A DNA stretch of 64,000 nt from CAXKXX01 sp964059975 (GTDB lineage: Bacteria > Pseudomonadota > Gammaproteobacteria > Enterobacterales > Enterobacteriaceae). This document shows positions 18,966-28,169 of this stretch, piece after piece. The DNA is taken from contig CAXKXX010000002.1 of the NCBI GenBank assembly GCA_964059975.1, positions 138,631 through 202,630 on the forward strand. The letters are read 5' to 3'. Position 1 is the stretch's first letter. The number at the start of each line of letters is the position of its first letter. A model generated the notes under the pieces. It was not told where the DNA came from, made no database searches, and worked only from the letters and a program-made list of their open reading frames with translations. Both the position numbers and the translations under genes were made by a program.

Positions 18966-19672
18966 CCTCAAGATTTTATTCGAGGATAAAAGTACGTCTT
19001 TTCGTTTGGGCGCGCTAGTATTTTTTTAGAGATAAACTCTAATCTGAGTACCCCACTTTAGAGACGTAGGTAGCGTATCTATTATTCTATAAAACGATAG
19101 AGACGAACCGGATATTTGTCCCAAAAAGTTGCTTCTGTGAGCCAGAAAGATTTTATCTCTAAATTATTGACTCGCGTTTTAAGATTTTTTAAGCACGAAC
19201 GCTGTCTTGTGATCTATGGTTCAAGATTTGAGATAGATTTATCTGATGATATTATTTTTTATATTGATAGCGTTAAACGCTTTAATTGCACCTGCTATTC
19301 GTCTAAATAAATCGGGTCCGCTCTCCTAATTTATCGAATTCTGAACCGATCAATCCTTTGGACAATTATGAATGCCTACTAAATGCAGTACAGAAGCGCA
19401 GCTGACTATTTCTTATCTTATAAGTCAGAGCAAGATAATTTGGTTTAGTTTTTAAATACAACGTTTAAATCTATCATATATATTTTCATCTGAACGATCA
19501 GTAGTTTGTCGAGGTAGCCACAGACAGCATAAGAAAAACCTGTGCTCGTATGCGACTTTAATAGCGCATCTGATTCAAAAACAGTCTGTCTGTTAAAATT
19601 AAAGTATTTTATATTTTTTCTATTTTTATGGAGCGATGAGCTTGATTAGTCTTTATTATTGATGTGATAGAG
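18966..19672. other. Spacer; mutM expected but not readable
   Basis: About 700 bp between coaD and rpmG. E. coli has mutM here on the minus strand; I found no convincing fossil. The open stretch at 19116-19310 (plus) has no motif and is probably chance. An imperfect hairpin directly after coaD (about 18966-18985, CCTCAAG...TTCGAGG) might act as a weak terminator. Confidence 0.5.
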
Positions 19673-19840
19673 CTATTTAATTTTCGCCTCTTTGTAAGTT
19701 ACGTGCTTTCGAGCAATTGGGTCAAATTTCTTTAGTTCTAATTTTTCCGCCTTACTCCGCTTGTTCTTGGTACTGGTATAAAAGTGACCAGTTCCGGCGG
19801 AAGAAACTAGCTTGATCTTTTCTCGATGAGTTTTAGCCAT
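19673..19840 (-). CDS. rpmG: 50S ribosomal protein L33
   Basis: Small protein of the large ribosomal subunit. It has 55 residues, read directly from the reverse strand: MAKTHREKIKLVSSAGTGHF, then YTSTKNKRSKAEKLELKKFD and PIARKHVTYKEAKIK. Length and sequence match E. coli L33 nearly throughout. It starts 11 bases after rpmB with a strong AAGGAG ribosome binding site between them, so rpmB-rpmG form one operon as in E. coli. Confidence 0.97.
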   Translation of the reverse strand: MAKTHREKIKLVSSAGTGHFYTSTKNKRSKAEKLELKKFDPIARKHVTYKEAKIK

Positions 19841-19851
19841 AATTTAGCTCC

Positions 19852-20088
19852 TTAATACTTTTCTCCGCGGGTTCGAAGCTCGGATAGAACGGTCTCGATA
19901 CCTTTTTTATCGATAACGCGCATGCCTTTAGCAGATAAACGTAGAGTTATGAAGCGCTTTTCTTGTTCTAGCCAAAAACGATGTGAGTGTAAGTTTGGAA
20001 GAAACCGGCGTTTTGTTGCATTCATTGCGTGGGATCGATTGTTGCCACTCACGGGGCGCTTACCTGTAATTTGACAAACTCGGGACAT
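19852..20088 (-). CDS. rpmB: 50S ribosomal protein L28
   Basis: Large-subunit ribosomal protein of 78 residues from the ATG at 20088, the same as E. coli. It begins MSRVCQITGKRPVSGNNRSH and ends ELRTRGEKY. The frame runs four codons further upstream (ATG at 20100), but GGAG in that stretch serves as the ribosome binding site for the 20088 start. It is first in the rpmB-rpmG operon. Confidence 0.97.
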   Translation of the reverse strand: MSRVCQITGKRPVSGNNRSHAMNATKRRFLPNLHSHRFWLEQEKRFITLRLSAKGMRVIDKKGIETVLSELRTRGEKY

Positions 20089-21175
20089 GCTTTTCTCCAT
20101 AAATAAGTTAACTCGAGTTTTATGTGTAATACTTTTTATTTTTGTCTAGACCGTATTTTATTAAAACTTTTTAGATAAACTCAAATATATAGTTTGAGCC
20201 TTTCAAAGGTTTTTAGTATACGCTTTAAAGTATGCATTCTCAAGGCTGTAATAGTTAAAAATCTTTCAAGATTCGGAGGTAAGATACAGTGCTGTCTACT
20301 CCTGATAAATCGAGATCCATATTGAATTAGGTGTCTTTTAAAGAACTAATATTTCAATGTAAAACAATAGTAAACCTTTCGTAAAATATTTAGGTTTTAT
20401 ATGATCCCCATGTGTGGATTTGACACTATCTGAAGGGCGGGACTATGCGTCAGAATAGTCGTATTAGTATTTTTAGATTAGCCCAATATACATTAAGAGA
20501 TCTTTCTAATGAAATTAACCTTCCTATCATTAGTATCAAAAGTATCAGAGATTTTTTATTAAGGTTGAAAGGGTGCATATTTATTAACTAAAATCAGTAC
20601 TAACTATTCTGGTCTTTCAAGATACACTAAAGATTACTTAGCTGCTTCTGGAGAATTTGAGGCTTCATGTAGCGATTTATATACTAAATAAAGATAGATA
20701 GAATTTTCGCATATCATCTCCCCCTTCTAAATTATTTAATCACTAAGCATAGCTATTAAAGTAGTCTCAAGTTTTTAGCTATTATCTACTCGGTGATCAA
20801 GTAAAATCATTAAGTATCAAAAGATAAAACGCAGTTTTAGTTGTATCATTAACTCCATGGTACTCAAGCCAGTAATTGAGTATATAAGTAGTAGCTTGAT
20901 ATTTAATATAAGGTGCAATCGCTACATTTTAACTTAAAAGTCTTTTTATAGATTTATGAGCTTTTATAAGCTATATAATCACGGATCTATTCTTACATAT
21001 AATGGCTATAAAGTACTCACCCCCCTCCGATTTCCGTATTCGATCGATACTCAATAAAAGTATCGACCCCTTTATAAAGTTCACTATTATAAATAATAAA
21101 TATTTCGGATGAAACCATTCTCCTAATGCGGTTATGTTAATATAATGCACATTTTTCGCCTTCAATCAGACCAAC
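20089..21175. other. Spacer; radC expected but not readable
   Basis: About 1.1 kb between the divergent rpmB and coaBC genes. E. coli has radC here. I saw no readable fossil. The open stretch at 20971-21165 (minus) is AT-rich and without motif. Promoters for rpmB-rpmG and coaBC must lie in this interval. Confidence 0.55.
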
Positions 21176-22402
21176 ATGATAACGGCACTTTCCGGAAAAC
21201 ATATCTTACTTGGTATTAGTGGTAGTATTGCTGCTTATAAAAGCCCCGAGTTAGTCCGAAGCCTTCGGGATCGTGGGGCGGAGGTACGGGTAGTAATGAC
21301 TGCTACCGCCAAGCTATTTATCACACCATTGACGTTACAGGCCGTATCTAACCATAGAGTTTATTACGATCTACTCGATCCAATCAGTGAATCTAAAATA
21401 AGTCATATTGAATTAGGACAATGGGCCGACCTGATAATCTTAGCGCCCGCGACTGCCGACTTGCTGGCTCGCATCACCGCAGGTATGGCCAATGATTTCC
21501 TTACTACTATTTGTTTATCCACAAGCGCTTCTATTGCTGCCGTTCCTGCCATGAATCAACAGATGTACCGCGCTTCTAGTACTCAGTACAACCTAAAAAC
21601 GCTATATAAACGAGGTATGGTATTTTGGGGTCCAGATAACGGCAAACAGGCCTGTGGCGATGTCGGTCCAGGACGCATGTTATGTCCAAAAAAAATCGTT
21701 GATTTAGCGCATGATTACCTTTCAAGACTTCAGAATATGCAACACTTAAAAATCATGATTACCGCGGGGCCGACGCGTGAAGCACTTGATCCGGTACGTT
21801 TTATTAGCAATAATAGCTCCGGGAAAATGGGCTTTGCTATTGCCGCCGCAGCCTCTTCTCGTGGTGCTCAAGTTACATTAGTTTCCGGACCAGTAAGTCT
21901 TCCAACACCACGACGAGTTACTCGGATAGATGTCACTAGCGCATTGGAGATGAAACGGGCCGTACAAAAGTGTGCTAATCAGCAACATATCTTCATTGCC
22001 TGCGCTTCTGTAGCTGATTATCGTGCCGAGAAGATTGCAAATAAAAAAATTAAAAAACAAGGCAATGAACTCGTTATAAAAATGATAAAAAACCCAGATA
22101 TCGTTGCAAGCGTAGCAGCAATGACTAAAAATCGTCCTTTTGTTGTAGGGTTTTCTGCCGAAACAGAGCATATAGAAGAGTTTGCTTCGAAAAAACTAAT
22201 GTGTAAAAATTTAGATTTAATTTGCGCTAATGATATATCGCTCTCAAACCATGGATTTGATAGTAACACGAATGCGTTACATCTTTTTTGGAGGGGGGGG
22301 ACAAAGCATCTAGCGCTGAGCGATAAAACATATCTTGGACAATGTTTAATTAATGAGATATTTGGACGCTATAATGAAAAAAATCGACATAAAAATTCTT
22401 GA
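21176..22402 (+). CDS. coaBC: Bifunctional phosphopantothenoylcysteine synthetase/decarboxylase
   Basis: Two consecutive steps of coenzyme A synthesis: ligation of cysteine to 4'-phosphopantothenate (CoaB) and decarboxylation (CoaC). It has 408 residues (E. coli 406). The N-terminal flavoprotein CoaC domain (about 1-190) has GISGSIAAYKSPELVR, LILAPATADLLARI, the PAMNQQMY motif and the active-site Cys in QACGDVGPGRM. The C-terminal CoaB domain has ITAGPTREALDPVRFISNNS and the KIKKQ segment. A run of eight G at about 22292 lies inside the CoaB domain and is a slippage risk. It overlaps dut by 29 bases. Confidence 0.96.
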   Translation: MITALSGKHILLGISGSIAAYKSPELVRSLRDRGAEVRVVMTATAKLFITPLTLQAVSNHRVYYDLLDPISESKISHIELGQWADLIILAPATADLLARITAGMANDFLTTICLSTSASIAAVPAMNQQMYRASSTQYNLKTLYKRGMVFWGPDNGKQACGDVGPGRMLCPKKIVDLAHDYLSRLQNMQHLKIMITAGPTREALDPVRFISNNSSGKMGFAIAAAASSRGAQVTLVSGPVSLPTPRRVTRIDVTSALEMKRAVQKCANQQHIFIACASVADYRAEKIANKKIKKQGNELVIKMIKNPDIVASVAAMTKNRPFVVGFSAETEHIEEFASKKLMCKNLDLICANDISLSNHGFDSNTNALHLFWRGGTKHLALSDKTYLGQCLINEIFGRYNEKNRHKNS

Positions 22403-22829
22403 TCCTCGTATGGGCCAACACTTACCGCTGCCGACCTATGCAACTCCAGGTTCTGCCGGCCTAGATCTGCGTGCCTGTATAAGCGAGGCGGTAGAGTTAG
22501 CGCCTGGAGAGAGCACTCTATTACCCACCGGACTAGCAATGCATATTGCCGACTCTGGCTTAGCTGCGATACTACTTCCACGATCTGGTCTAGGTCATAA
22601 GAACGGCATTGTATTGGGCAATCTAGCCGGAGTGATCGACTCCGACTATCAGGGTCAGTTGATGATTTCTATTTGGAATCGTAGTCAAATGTCCTTCGTT
22701 ATTCATCCGGGTATTCGGATTGCACAGATGATCTTCATCCCCGTAGTGCAGGTTGACTTTAACGTGGTTGAAGAGTTTAGCATTAGTAATCGTGGCACTA
22801 AGGGACTTGGCCATTCTGGCCTTCAATAA
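22374..22829 (+). CDS. dut: Deoxyuridine 5'-triphosphate nucleotidohydrolase (dUTPase)
   Basis: Hydrolyses dUTP to dUMP, keeping uracil out of DNA and supplying dTMP precursor. It has 151 residues from the ATG at 22374 (MKKIDIKILDPRMGQ), as in E. coli. The frame is open upstream but lies inside coaBC. Conserved motifs: I AGLDLRA, II PRSGLGHK, III GNLAGVIDSDYQG, IV RIAQMIF, V RGTKGLGHSG. Motif V normally reads RGxGGFG; here a Lys replaces the first Gly of the GG pair and Leu replaces Phe. It acts as a trimer with motif V closing the active site. Confidence 0.95.
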   Translation: MKKIDIKILDPRMGQHLPLPTYATPGSAGLDLRACISEAVELAPGESTLLPTGLAMHIADSGLAAILLPRSGLGHKNGIVLGNLAGVIDSDYQGQLMISIWNRSQMSFVIHPGIRIAQMIFIPVVQVDFNVVEEFSISNRGTKGLGHSGLQ

Positions 22830-23582
22830 GGAGGTTCGAAAGCGTATCAATGCATTCGAAATACAAGGTTATCAAAGATCTGAAGAGACTATAAACTAAT
22901 AAAGTCTATTACATAAACCATCTAAAACCCGCCTAGCTTGCGAGATGAGGCTCTTACTAGAGTCGTGAAGCCTTAAATACATTTTTATCAAAATAAGTAG
23001 ATGCTATATTTGACTTTAAAGTTTAGGGATACCATCTCTGATGCGAAGCCGTGCTTTCAGCTAATTCAAAGCTTTCTAAGTCGCAGCGACTATTGTGCCG
23101 ATATTTTATCTTTTTAATAGACAAGCAGTTTACTAATACTAGGTATTTTCAGCATTTCAGACCTTCAAAATCAAGAATTTTAGTACACCGCGATGTAAAT
23201 TTTAAAAGTTTTTAAAAGATTAGATCCTCGTTGTCATGCGAGCCGATGTTCCAACCAATCGTAAGCTCGATTAAAATTAAGGGGGCGCATCATTGCGCCC
23301 TAAAATTATAATGCTTGTTTTTAAGATTACACGAAATTAATATCGAGAGTTGGTAGAGAAATTTTCTAGATTCTGAACTCTAAAATGAATAACCCTAGTG
23401 ACGATAAAAATCCCCGATACTTATATGCTCTAAGCGCGAACGCTATTCACTTTCGCTCCGACTACTGCTTTAAAAGTCTTTTTTAGCACTACAGATTGGT
23501 GCTGCAGTGCAACTGTTTGGATTAGCTAGACTAAAGTCTCGGTCTGTCGCTATCGTTTTCTAATTTTTTTTATCACTTTAAC
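22830..23582. other. Spacer; possible slmA trace and a hairpin
   Basis: About 750 bp between dut and pgsA. slmA follows dut in E. coli; a short stretch near 22910-22970 gives weak, broken similarity to the start of SlmA (PSLRDEALTRVV against SVGVSEAALYRH), which is not enough to call. The tRNA genes that follow pgsA in E. coli (Gly, Cys, Leu) are not visible on either strand. Confidence 0.5.
23283..23300 (-). terminator. Possible intrinsic terminator
   Basis: GGGCGCA pairs exactly with TGCGCCC around a TCAT loop. On the minus strand it is followed by a T-rich stretch (CCTTAATTTTAAT), so it may end transcripts from pgsA, about 280 bp upstream on that strand. The T-run is broken, so this is tentative. 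Confidence 0.45.
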
Positions 23583-24134
23583 TCATGGTTGAATTAGATC
23601 GTTACACGCCGCTTTCAAGTATCGAAGCATTGACCAGAAGGTCAGAGCTGCTGCAATGTATAGTAGAAAGAACGCTAGGTGAAGCACCGAGCGTTCGGGC
23701 CTCCAAATTAGCCCGATAAGTGATATCATTTGTAGCGTAGTTTTTATTTTACCCATCGAGGATACCGCTACGCTGCTACGCTTTCCAATCTCAGCCATCC
23801 ATTCGCGAAGCGATGAAATAACAATTTCACGAGCAATCATGGTCACAGCTGGTAGGGTTACCCACCAGCTGTGATAGTAATCTACCACCAATGCTAGCGC
23901 TACAGCAATCATCACTTTATCTACTACAGGATCGAGAAACGCTCCAAAACGTGTAGTTTGCTGCCAACGCCGAGCTAAAAATCCATCGAACCAGTCGGTT
24001 AAAGCAGAAAATATAAAAATGATAGCACACAGTATCGGCCCCCAAGTAAATGGTAGATAAAATGCCAGAATAAAAAATGGAATTAGAGCTACACGAGATA
24101 AAGTGAGCCAAATTGGTATATTCAATTGCATCAT
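23583..24134 (-). CDS. pgsA: CDP-diacylglycerol-glycerol-3-phosphate 3-phosphatidyltransferase
   Basis: Inner-membrane enzyme that joins CDP-diacylglycerol and sn-glycerol 3-phosphate to give phosphatidylglycerol phosphate. It has 183 residues (E. coli 182). The CDP-alcohol transferase motif is intact: TDWFDGFLARR followed by GAFLDPVVD carries the four Asp residues. Several hydrophobic segments (about 12-45, 80-105, 125-175) fit its polytopic topology. The start has two adjacent ATG codons (24134, 24131). A uvrC fossil lies directly upstream, as uvrC does in E. coli. Substrate comes from GpsA, also in this window. Confidence 0.96.
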   Translation of the reverse strand: MMQLNIPIWLTLSRVALIPFFILAFYLPFTWGPILCAIIFIFSALTDWFDGFLARRWQQTTRFGAFLDPVVDKVMIAVALALVVDYYHSWWVTLPAVTMIAREIVISSLREWMAEIGKRSSVAVSSMGKIKTTLQMISLIGLIWRPERSVLHLAFFLLYIAAALTFWSMLRYLKAACNDLIQP

Positions 24135-24187
24135 GCTACGCTATGTCTAGCTAGAGTAAGGATTAACAGTATGTTCCTATATTGCTA

Positions 24188-24285
24188 TCAGTGTTTCAAT
24201 GTATTGAAGATGCTTTCTACTACTTCCTATCTAGCACCCAGAGCCTTTTTAATTTCTTGAACACTTGCATGGCCGAAGACTCCTT
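24188..24285 (-). pseudogene. uvrC: Fossil of excinuclease ABC subunit C (3' end)
   Basis: Directly upstream of pgsA, the uvrC position in E. coli. The minus strand reads HASVQEIKKALG, then after a stop VVESIFNTLKH and a final stop. This matches the UvrC C-terminus NASVEEIAKVPG ... LAEKIFWSLKH in order and spacing. No intact uvrC frame exists in the 1.8 kb upstream, so nucleotide-excision repair by UvrABC is probably lost unless another copy exists elsewhere. The rest of the gene could not be traced. Confidence 0.75.
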
Positions 24286-25639
24286 ATTTGCTCACCCCGA
24301 ATATTCTATATAGAGTATATGCTAGAGGAATAGAGTATATGCTATTGCATATGAATCCCACACTGTATTCTACCTTCTAGAAAAGTGACACTTTAAACCC
24401 GACCTTACGATCAATGCTTTTAGGAGAATCGTATAAGAATTTAGCTTTCTCTAATTTATACTTCACGACTCAAGTATTTGGATCGCCGTACATCGATACG
24501 TGATGACTTTTAGAGAAAAGATAATATCTAAAATTTTTTATTTTTAGTTTTTCGCGTAGTAGAGATTCGATACTCTTACGCAGACGGACGGTCATTTCTT
24601 GATATAGTACTAGTGATTTTTTTAGTGATAACAGTCTAAGTCTTCCGCTTTATTTTTATCGAATAACTATGACGAAAGTGATTGACTGTGGCCCCGCACT
24701 ATGACTGGCATCAAAATATTCTGTCCGTTTAATTTCGTATAGAGCTGGCGCTAACACCAGTTCTACTAACCTTTATGAAATTTTTAGGAGCGGGCAAACT
24801 AGATAAATCAATCTCTAGATTGGTAGTGTTATATGAAGATACAGAGTCCGATCATCATGCGGTTTATTCTGAATGTGCATTTCACATATTCTTAGTTTAC
24901 GAAAATATGTCACTGGAGGCTGCTTTTTTGTGGCAGACTAAAATGTAAAATATGCGCCGAGATGGCCGTCTGAGTAAGATCGATTGAAAATCTGTACGAC
25001 TTTGTGGACGCTAAAATCATATGATGCCGCGTGTTAGTGTGTTCTTTTCTTCAAATTTAAATCGCCCTCTAAGAGATAAAGAAACGATCGATTGCCATTT
25101 AAGAACGCCCGTACTTTGTATGAAATTGCTCTACTTATTCGAAACTTATTCTACTATGATCACTTATAGTACTATTCACTAAGATAGTGCAATGTCTGTA
25201 AAATTATACCGAATAGAAAAATAGAAGCAGTACTGGTGCCATTTTCACTACTCACTATCTGCTAATTATAAAGATAATACGGACGCTAATACTATTCGTT
25301 AATATAAGATTCTGCACGAAAATCTATGATCGATTGTCGTACATTACTCTCTTCATACTAACGGATCGGTAGTAGATTTTTCTTAAAATTCAAAATATTT
25401 CACACTCAGTGCAGAGAAAGCAGTCGCCCACAACGAAACGATTAAAAATGCACTGCCCGCTGTCTGATCAAAGATCAGTCTATCGCGGATGATAGACGGT
25501 CATTTTAACTAAAAAGTCTGCTTGCGCTAATATCCAGAATTTAGAGAAGTTATCGGAAAACGTGACTATTCTACCTGTCAATTCATTCATACAGTGCGCT
25601 GAGTTATTCTTTCCTGTATCCAGGCATCTTTTTTACTTT
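24286..25639. other. Decayed spacer between uvrC and hemX fossils
   Basis: About 1.35 kb with no intact frame. It should hold the remains of most of uvrC and the 3' part of hemX, but the combined length of those genes exceeds the space, so deletions have occurred. I could not align any part by eye. Confidence 0.5.
24311..24344. repeat. Tandem duplication, 14-bp copies, period 20
   Basis: TAGAGTATATGCTA occurs at 24311-24324 and 24331-24344, inside the decaying uvrC region. Confidence 0.85.
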
Positions 25640-25947
25640 TTTCAATAGAAAGCCTTCTCGAGTGCCTATTTCTTGCTAATGATTCTTATTTAATGCATCT
25701 AGTAGAGCGCGATTTAATCTGTGTAATTATTTCTTCAATGCATAATTAGTAGCAAGAATGTATTGAGACTGCTGGCGTATATAGCAGTAAGCTAATCTGC
25801 TTAGTATGATAATTAGTATCATTGATTCCATGCCAAGCATGGCGCTAGCCCTTTTACCTTTTCGGCGCGCGTCGCTTAATTGTTGAAAGTTTATACTGCA
25901 TGAAGGTGAATCTTGAACTAAGCCCGATGAAATACTTTTTCTTTCAT
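25640..25947 (-). pseudogene. hemX: Fossil of hemX (5' part)
   Basis: hemX follows hemD in the E. coli hemCDXY operon. The minus strand has an ATG at 25947 but hits stops at once. Further in, frames give RRKGKRASAM, a hydrophobic run, then YIRQQSQYILATNYALKK and LHRLNRALLDAL. These match HemX in order: basic cytoplasmic part, membrane segment, then [20 protein letters not shown] and LTALQKAQ. No complete product is possible. Boundaries are approximate. Confidence 0.55.
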
Positions 25948-25970
25948 TGTGACACTTATCATGATTAGGT

Positions 25971-26714
25971 TTATTTTATTAATACACGCATTAAGGCATC
26001 ATTATTTGCACTATCGGCCACCTGAATGTTGCTCCAACCTAAGTTTCGGGCAAGATTGGCTGTACGTTGACTGACTACGATTACGCAACAACGAAGTAGC
26101 CACGGAGACTGGTGGTGTTTAGGAACTAAGGCATACAGTTGTTGTAGCATTTCTCCGCTAGTAACTACTAGTGTATTGACTCCGGCGCCCCGCCAAGCTG
26201 CGGCTTGTAAATTTCCGTCATAATATATCGCATTCCTTTGATAACATTCGTAATATCTTACGTTAGCTCCTCGCTCTTGCAATGTATCTCCGAGGAGCGT
26301 ACGCCCTCCATTTCCCCGTAAGATTACTGCTCGCTTTCCCTTTAATCGCTGCAGTGTTGGTAGCATTAAAAGCGCTTCACTGATTTCATTTTTCTTTGGA
26401 TAGATCACGGGTAGATTACTAATGCGATGTAAGCTTAAGCCGCTAGCCTTACCTATTGCATGGTATACTAAATGATCTGGCCAGGTCATCCCGTTGCGAC
26501 TAATTACAGCGTCGACATATTGTACTGAGTGTTGTGATGAAATAAATACTAGATCGCCACTACTGAGCTCTCTTAGCATCCCTGGTAGCTTCGAGAGATC
26601 GCAACCAGGAGTAAAATTAATTAACGGTGCATAGTAAACTGATCGACCTAGTGTGCGTAATCGGCCTACCAAATGCGCTCCAGAAGGAGAGGGGCGTGTT
26701 ACTAGAATCGTCAC
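25971..26714 (-). CDS. hemD: Uroporphyrinogen-III synthase
   Basis: Closes and rearranges hydroxymethylbilane to uroporphyrinogen III in heme (and siroheme) synthesis. It has 247 residues (E. coli 246), starting at a GTG that overlaps the hemC stop (GTGA). The N-terminus TILVTRPSPSGAHLVGRLR is typical; ISSQHSVQYVDAV, VIYPKKNEISEALLML, LRGNGGRTLLGDTL and VVTSGEMLQQLYAL follow in the two-lobed family order. It is co-translated with hemC, which makes its substrate. Confidence 0.95.
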   Translation of the reverse strand: MTILVTRPSPSGAHLVGRLRTLGRSVYYAPLINFTPGCDLSKLPGMLRELSSGDLVFISSQHSVQYVDAVISRNGMTWPDHLVYHAIGKASGLSLHRISNLPVIYPKKNEISEALLMLPTLQRLKGKRAVILRGNGGRTLLGDTLQERGANVRYYECYQRNAIYYDGNLQAAAWRGAGVNTLVVTSGEMLQQLYALVPKHHQSPWLLRCCVIVVSQRTANLARNLGWSNIQVADSANNDALMRVLIK

Positions 26715-27652
26715 TCTAGAGAATATCTTTGATAAAAATTACCTAGAATCTTACGTGCGCCCCGTACTAGTAGCTCTTCTGCTAAATTCACGCCTATTTG
26801 TTCCGCCTTATCAGCCGAGCCGCGATATTCACCGCGTACTATTTGATTGCTTTCCGGACAACCCACAAGAGCGCGTAACCACAAGTTATTACTGTTCAGC
26901 TCAGCGTAGCTACCTATTGGTACTTGGCATCCTCCCCCTAAACGAGCGTTCATGGCTCGTTCGGCGCGTATACGAGTTTCGGTAGCTTTATGGTTCAGAG
27001 GCGCTAGAATTGACCGGGTATTTACGTCGTTGAGACGGCATTCAATACCCAATGCCCCCTGTCCAACTGCTGGAAGGGACTCTTCAACACTCAGTAGGTG
27101 GACAATGCGTTGCTCCAAACCCAGACGTTTCAGGCCTGCAGCTGCTAAAATAATAGCATCGTAATCGCCATTATCCAATTTTTTCAAACGGGTGTTAATA
27201 TTTCCATATAACTCGCGTACGACTAGGTCGGGACGCCGTTCTCGTAGCTGGCATTGACGACGCAAACTTGAGGTGCCGATAATGCTACCCTCTGGTAGCT
27301 GATTAATCGAAGAGAAGCGAGTCGACACTAGTGCATCACGCGGATCATCTCGCTTACAAATGCTAATCAATCCTAATCCAATCGGGAATTTTACTGGTAC
27401 GTCTTTCATCGAATGTACAGCGATATCTGATCGATCTTCCAGAAGAGCTCGCTCTAGTTCTTTCACAAATAGCCCCTTGCCGCCAACTTTAGACCTTAGC
27501 GCGCTCGTAATGAGGTCACCGCGCGTTAGCATCGGCACTAATTCGACTCGTAAGGTGCGGTATCTAGCTATTAACCAGCTCTGAACGTAACGGGCTTGCC
27601 AAAGAGCGAGCGGGCTTTGACGAGTGGCAATTCGAATCACTTTATCTAACAT
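26711..27652 (-). CDS. hemC: Porphobilinogen deaminase (hydroxymethylbilane synthase)
   Basis: Polymerises four porphobilinogens to hydroxymethylbilane. It has 313 residues from the ATG at 27652 (MLDKVIRIATRQSPLALWQA), exactly the E. coli length; an ATG at 27664 would add four residues. IAVHSMKDVPV contains the catalytic Asp region, GTSSLRRQCQL binds the cofactor phosphates, and LGGGCQVPIG holds the Cys that carries the dipyrromethane cofactor. It overlaps hemD by four bases. Presence of both hemC and hemD implies an active tetrapyrrole pathway. The cyaA fossil lies divergently upstream, as in E. coli. Confidence 0.97.
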   Translation of the reverse strand: MLDKVIRIATRQSPLALWQARYVQSWLIARYRTLRVELVPMLTRGDLITSALRSKVGGKGLFVKELERALLEDRSDIAVHSMKDVPVKFPIGLGLISICKRDDPRDALVSTRFSSINQLPEGSIIGTSSLRRQCQLRERRPDLVVRELYGNINTRLKKLDNGDYDAIILAAAGLKRLGLEQRIVHLLSVEESLPAVGQGALGIECRLNDVNTRSILAPLNHKATETRIRAERAMNARLGGGCQVPIGSYAELNSNNLWLRALVGCPESNQIVRGEYRGSADKAEQIGVNLAEELLVRGARKILGNFYQRYSLE

Positions 27653-28169
27653 ATTAATTACCATTTTTATGATATTCTTTTTATCTTACTACTACGCTTT
27701 AATATTTTCTGTGTAAAATCTTCCTTAGTAAAAGTAAGAATGTGACGCTATAATATATATTAAATAATATGAGCCTCCATAGCGTAAAAGTATTGATCTG
27801 TAAGCTGAGGCGTAAGAGCTAAGATTAGGCATATCCTTAAATTTTACATCGATTATTTATCAGAGAAAAAAGAAATCTAAAATTCAGGCTGACTTAAGTT
27901 TTAATATTTAAGGAATCTAGTCTCCTTTAGAATTAAATTATTGAGAAAAATATAGCGAAAGAAGTTGCGCAATACGCCACTGTCTTATGCTAAATTACTA
28001 AGACTCTAAATCAATTATATTTTAAATCAATATTCTATAACGCTGAAAGAAATATGGCACGCGCTCAGTATATCAGTCGATAGCACATCTTCAATTAGTT
28101 AGTCATTTTTTAAATCTTGATATTTTAGATCTTCTTCTAAATCTGTTCAGATAAGAAAATTATTATTTT
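27653..28169. other. Spacer between hemC and the cyaA fossil
   Basis: About 520 bp. It should hold the hemC promoter and the eroded 5' end of cyaA. I could not identify either with confidence. Confidence 0.5.

Noticed and set aside
19116..19310. Small ORF after coaD
   Set aside because: No motif, no match to mutM which is expected here on the other strand; no ribosome binding site.
22830..23582. tRNA genes expected after pgsA
   Set aside because: Searched both strands for T-loop and CCA-end patterns and found none.
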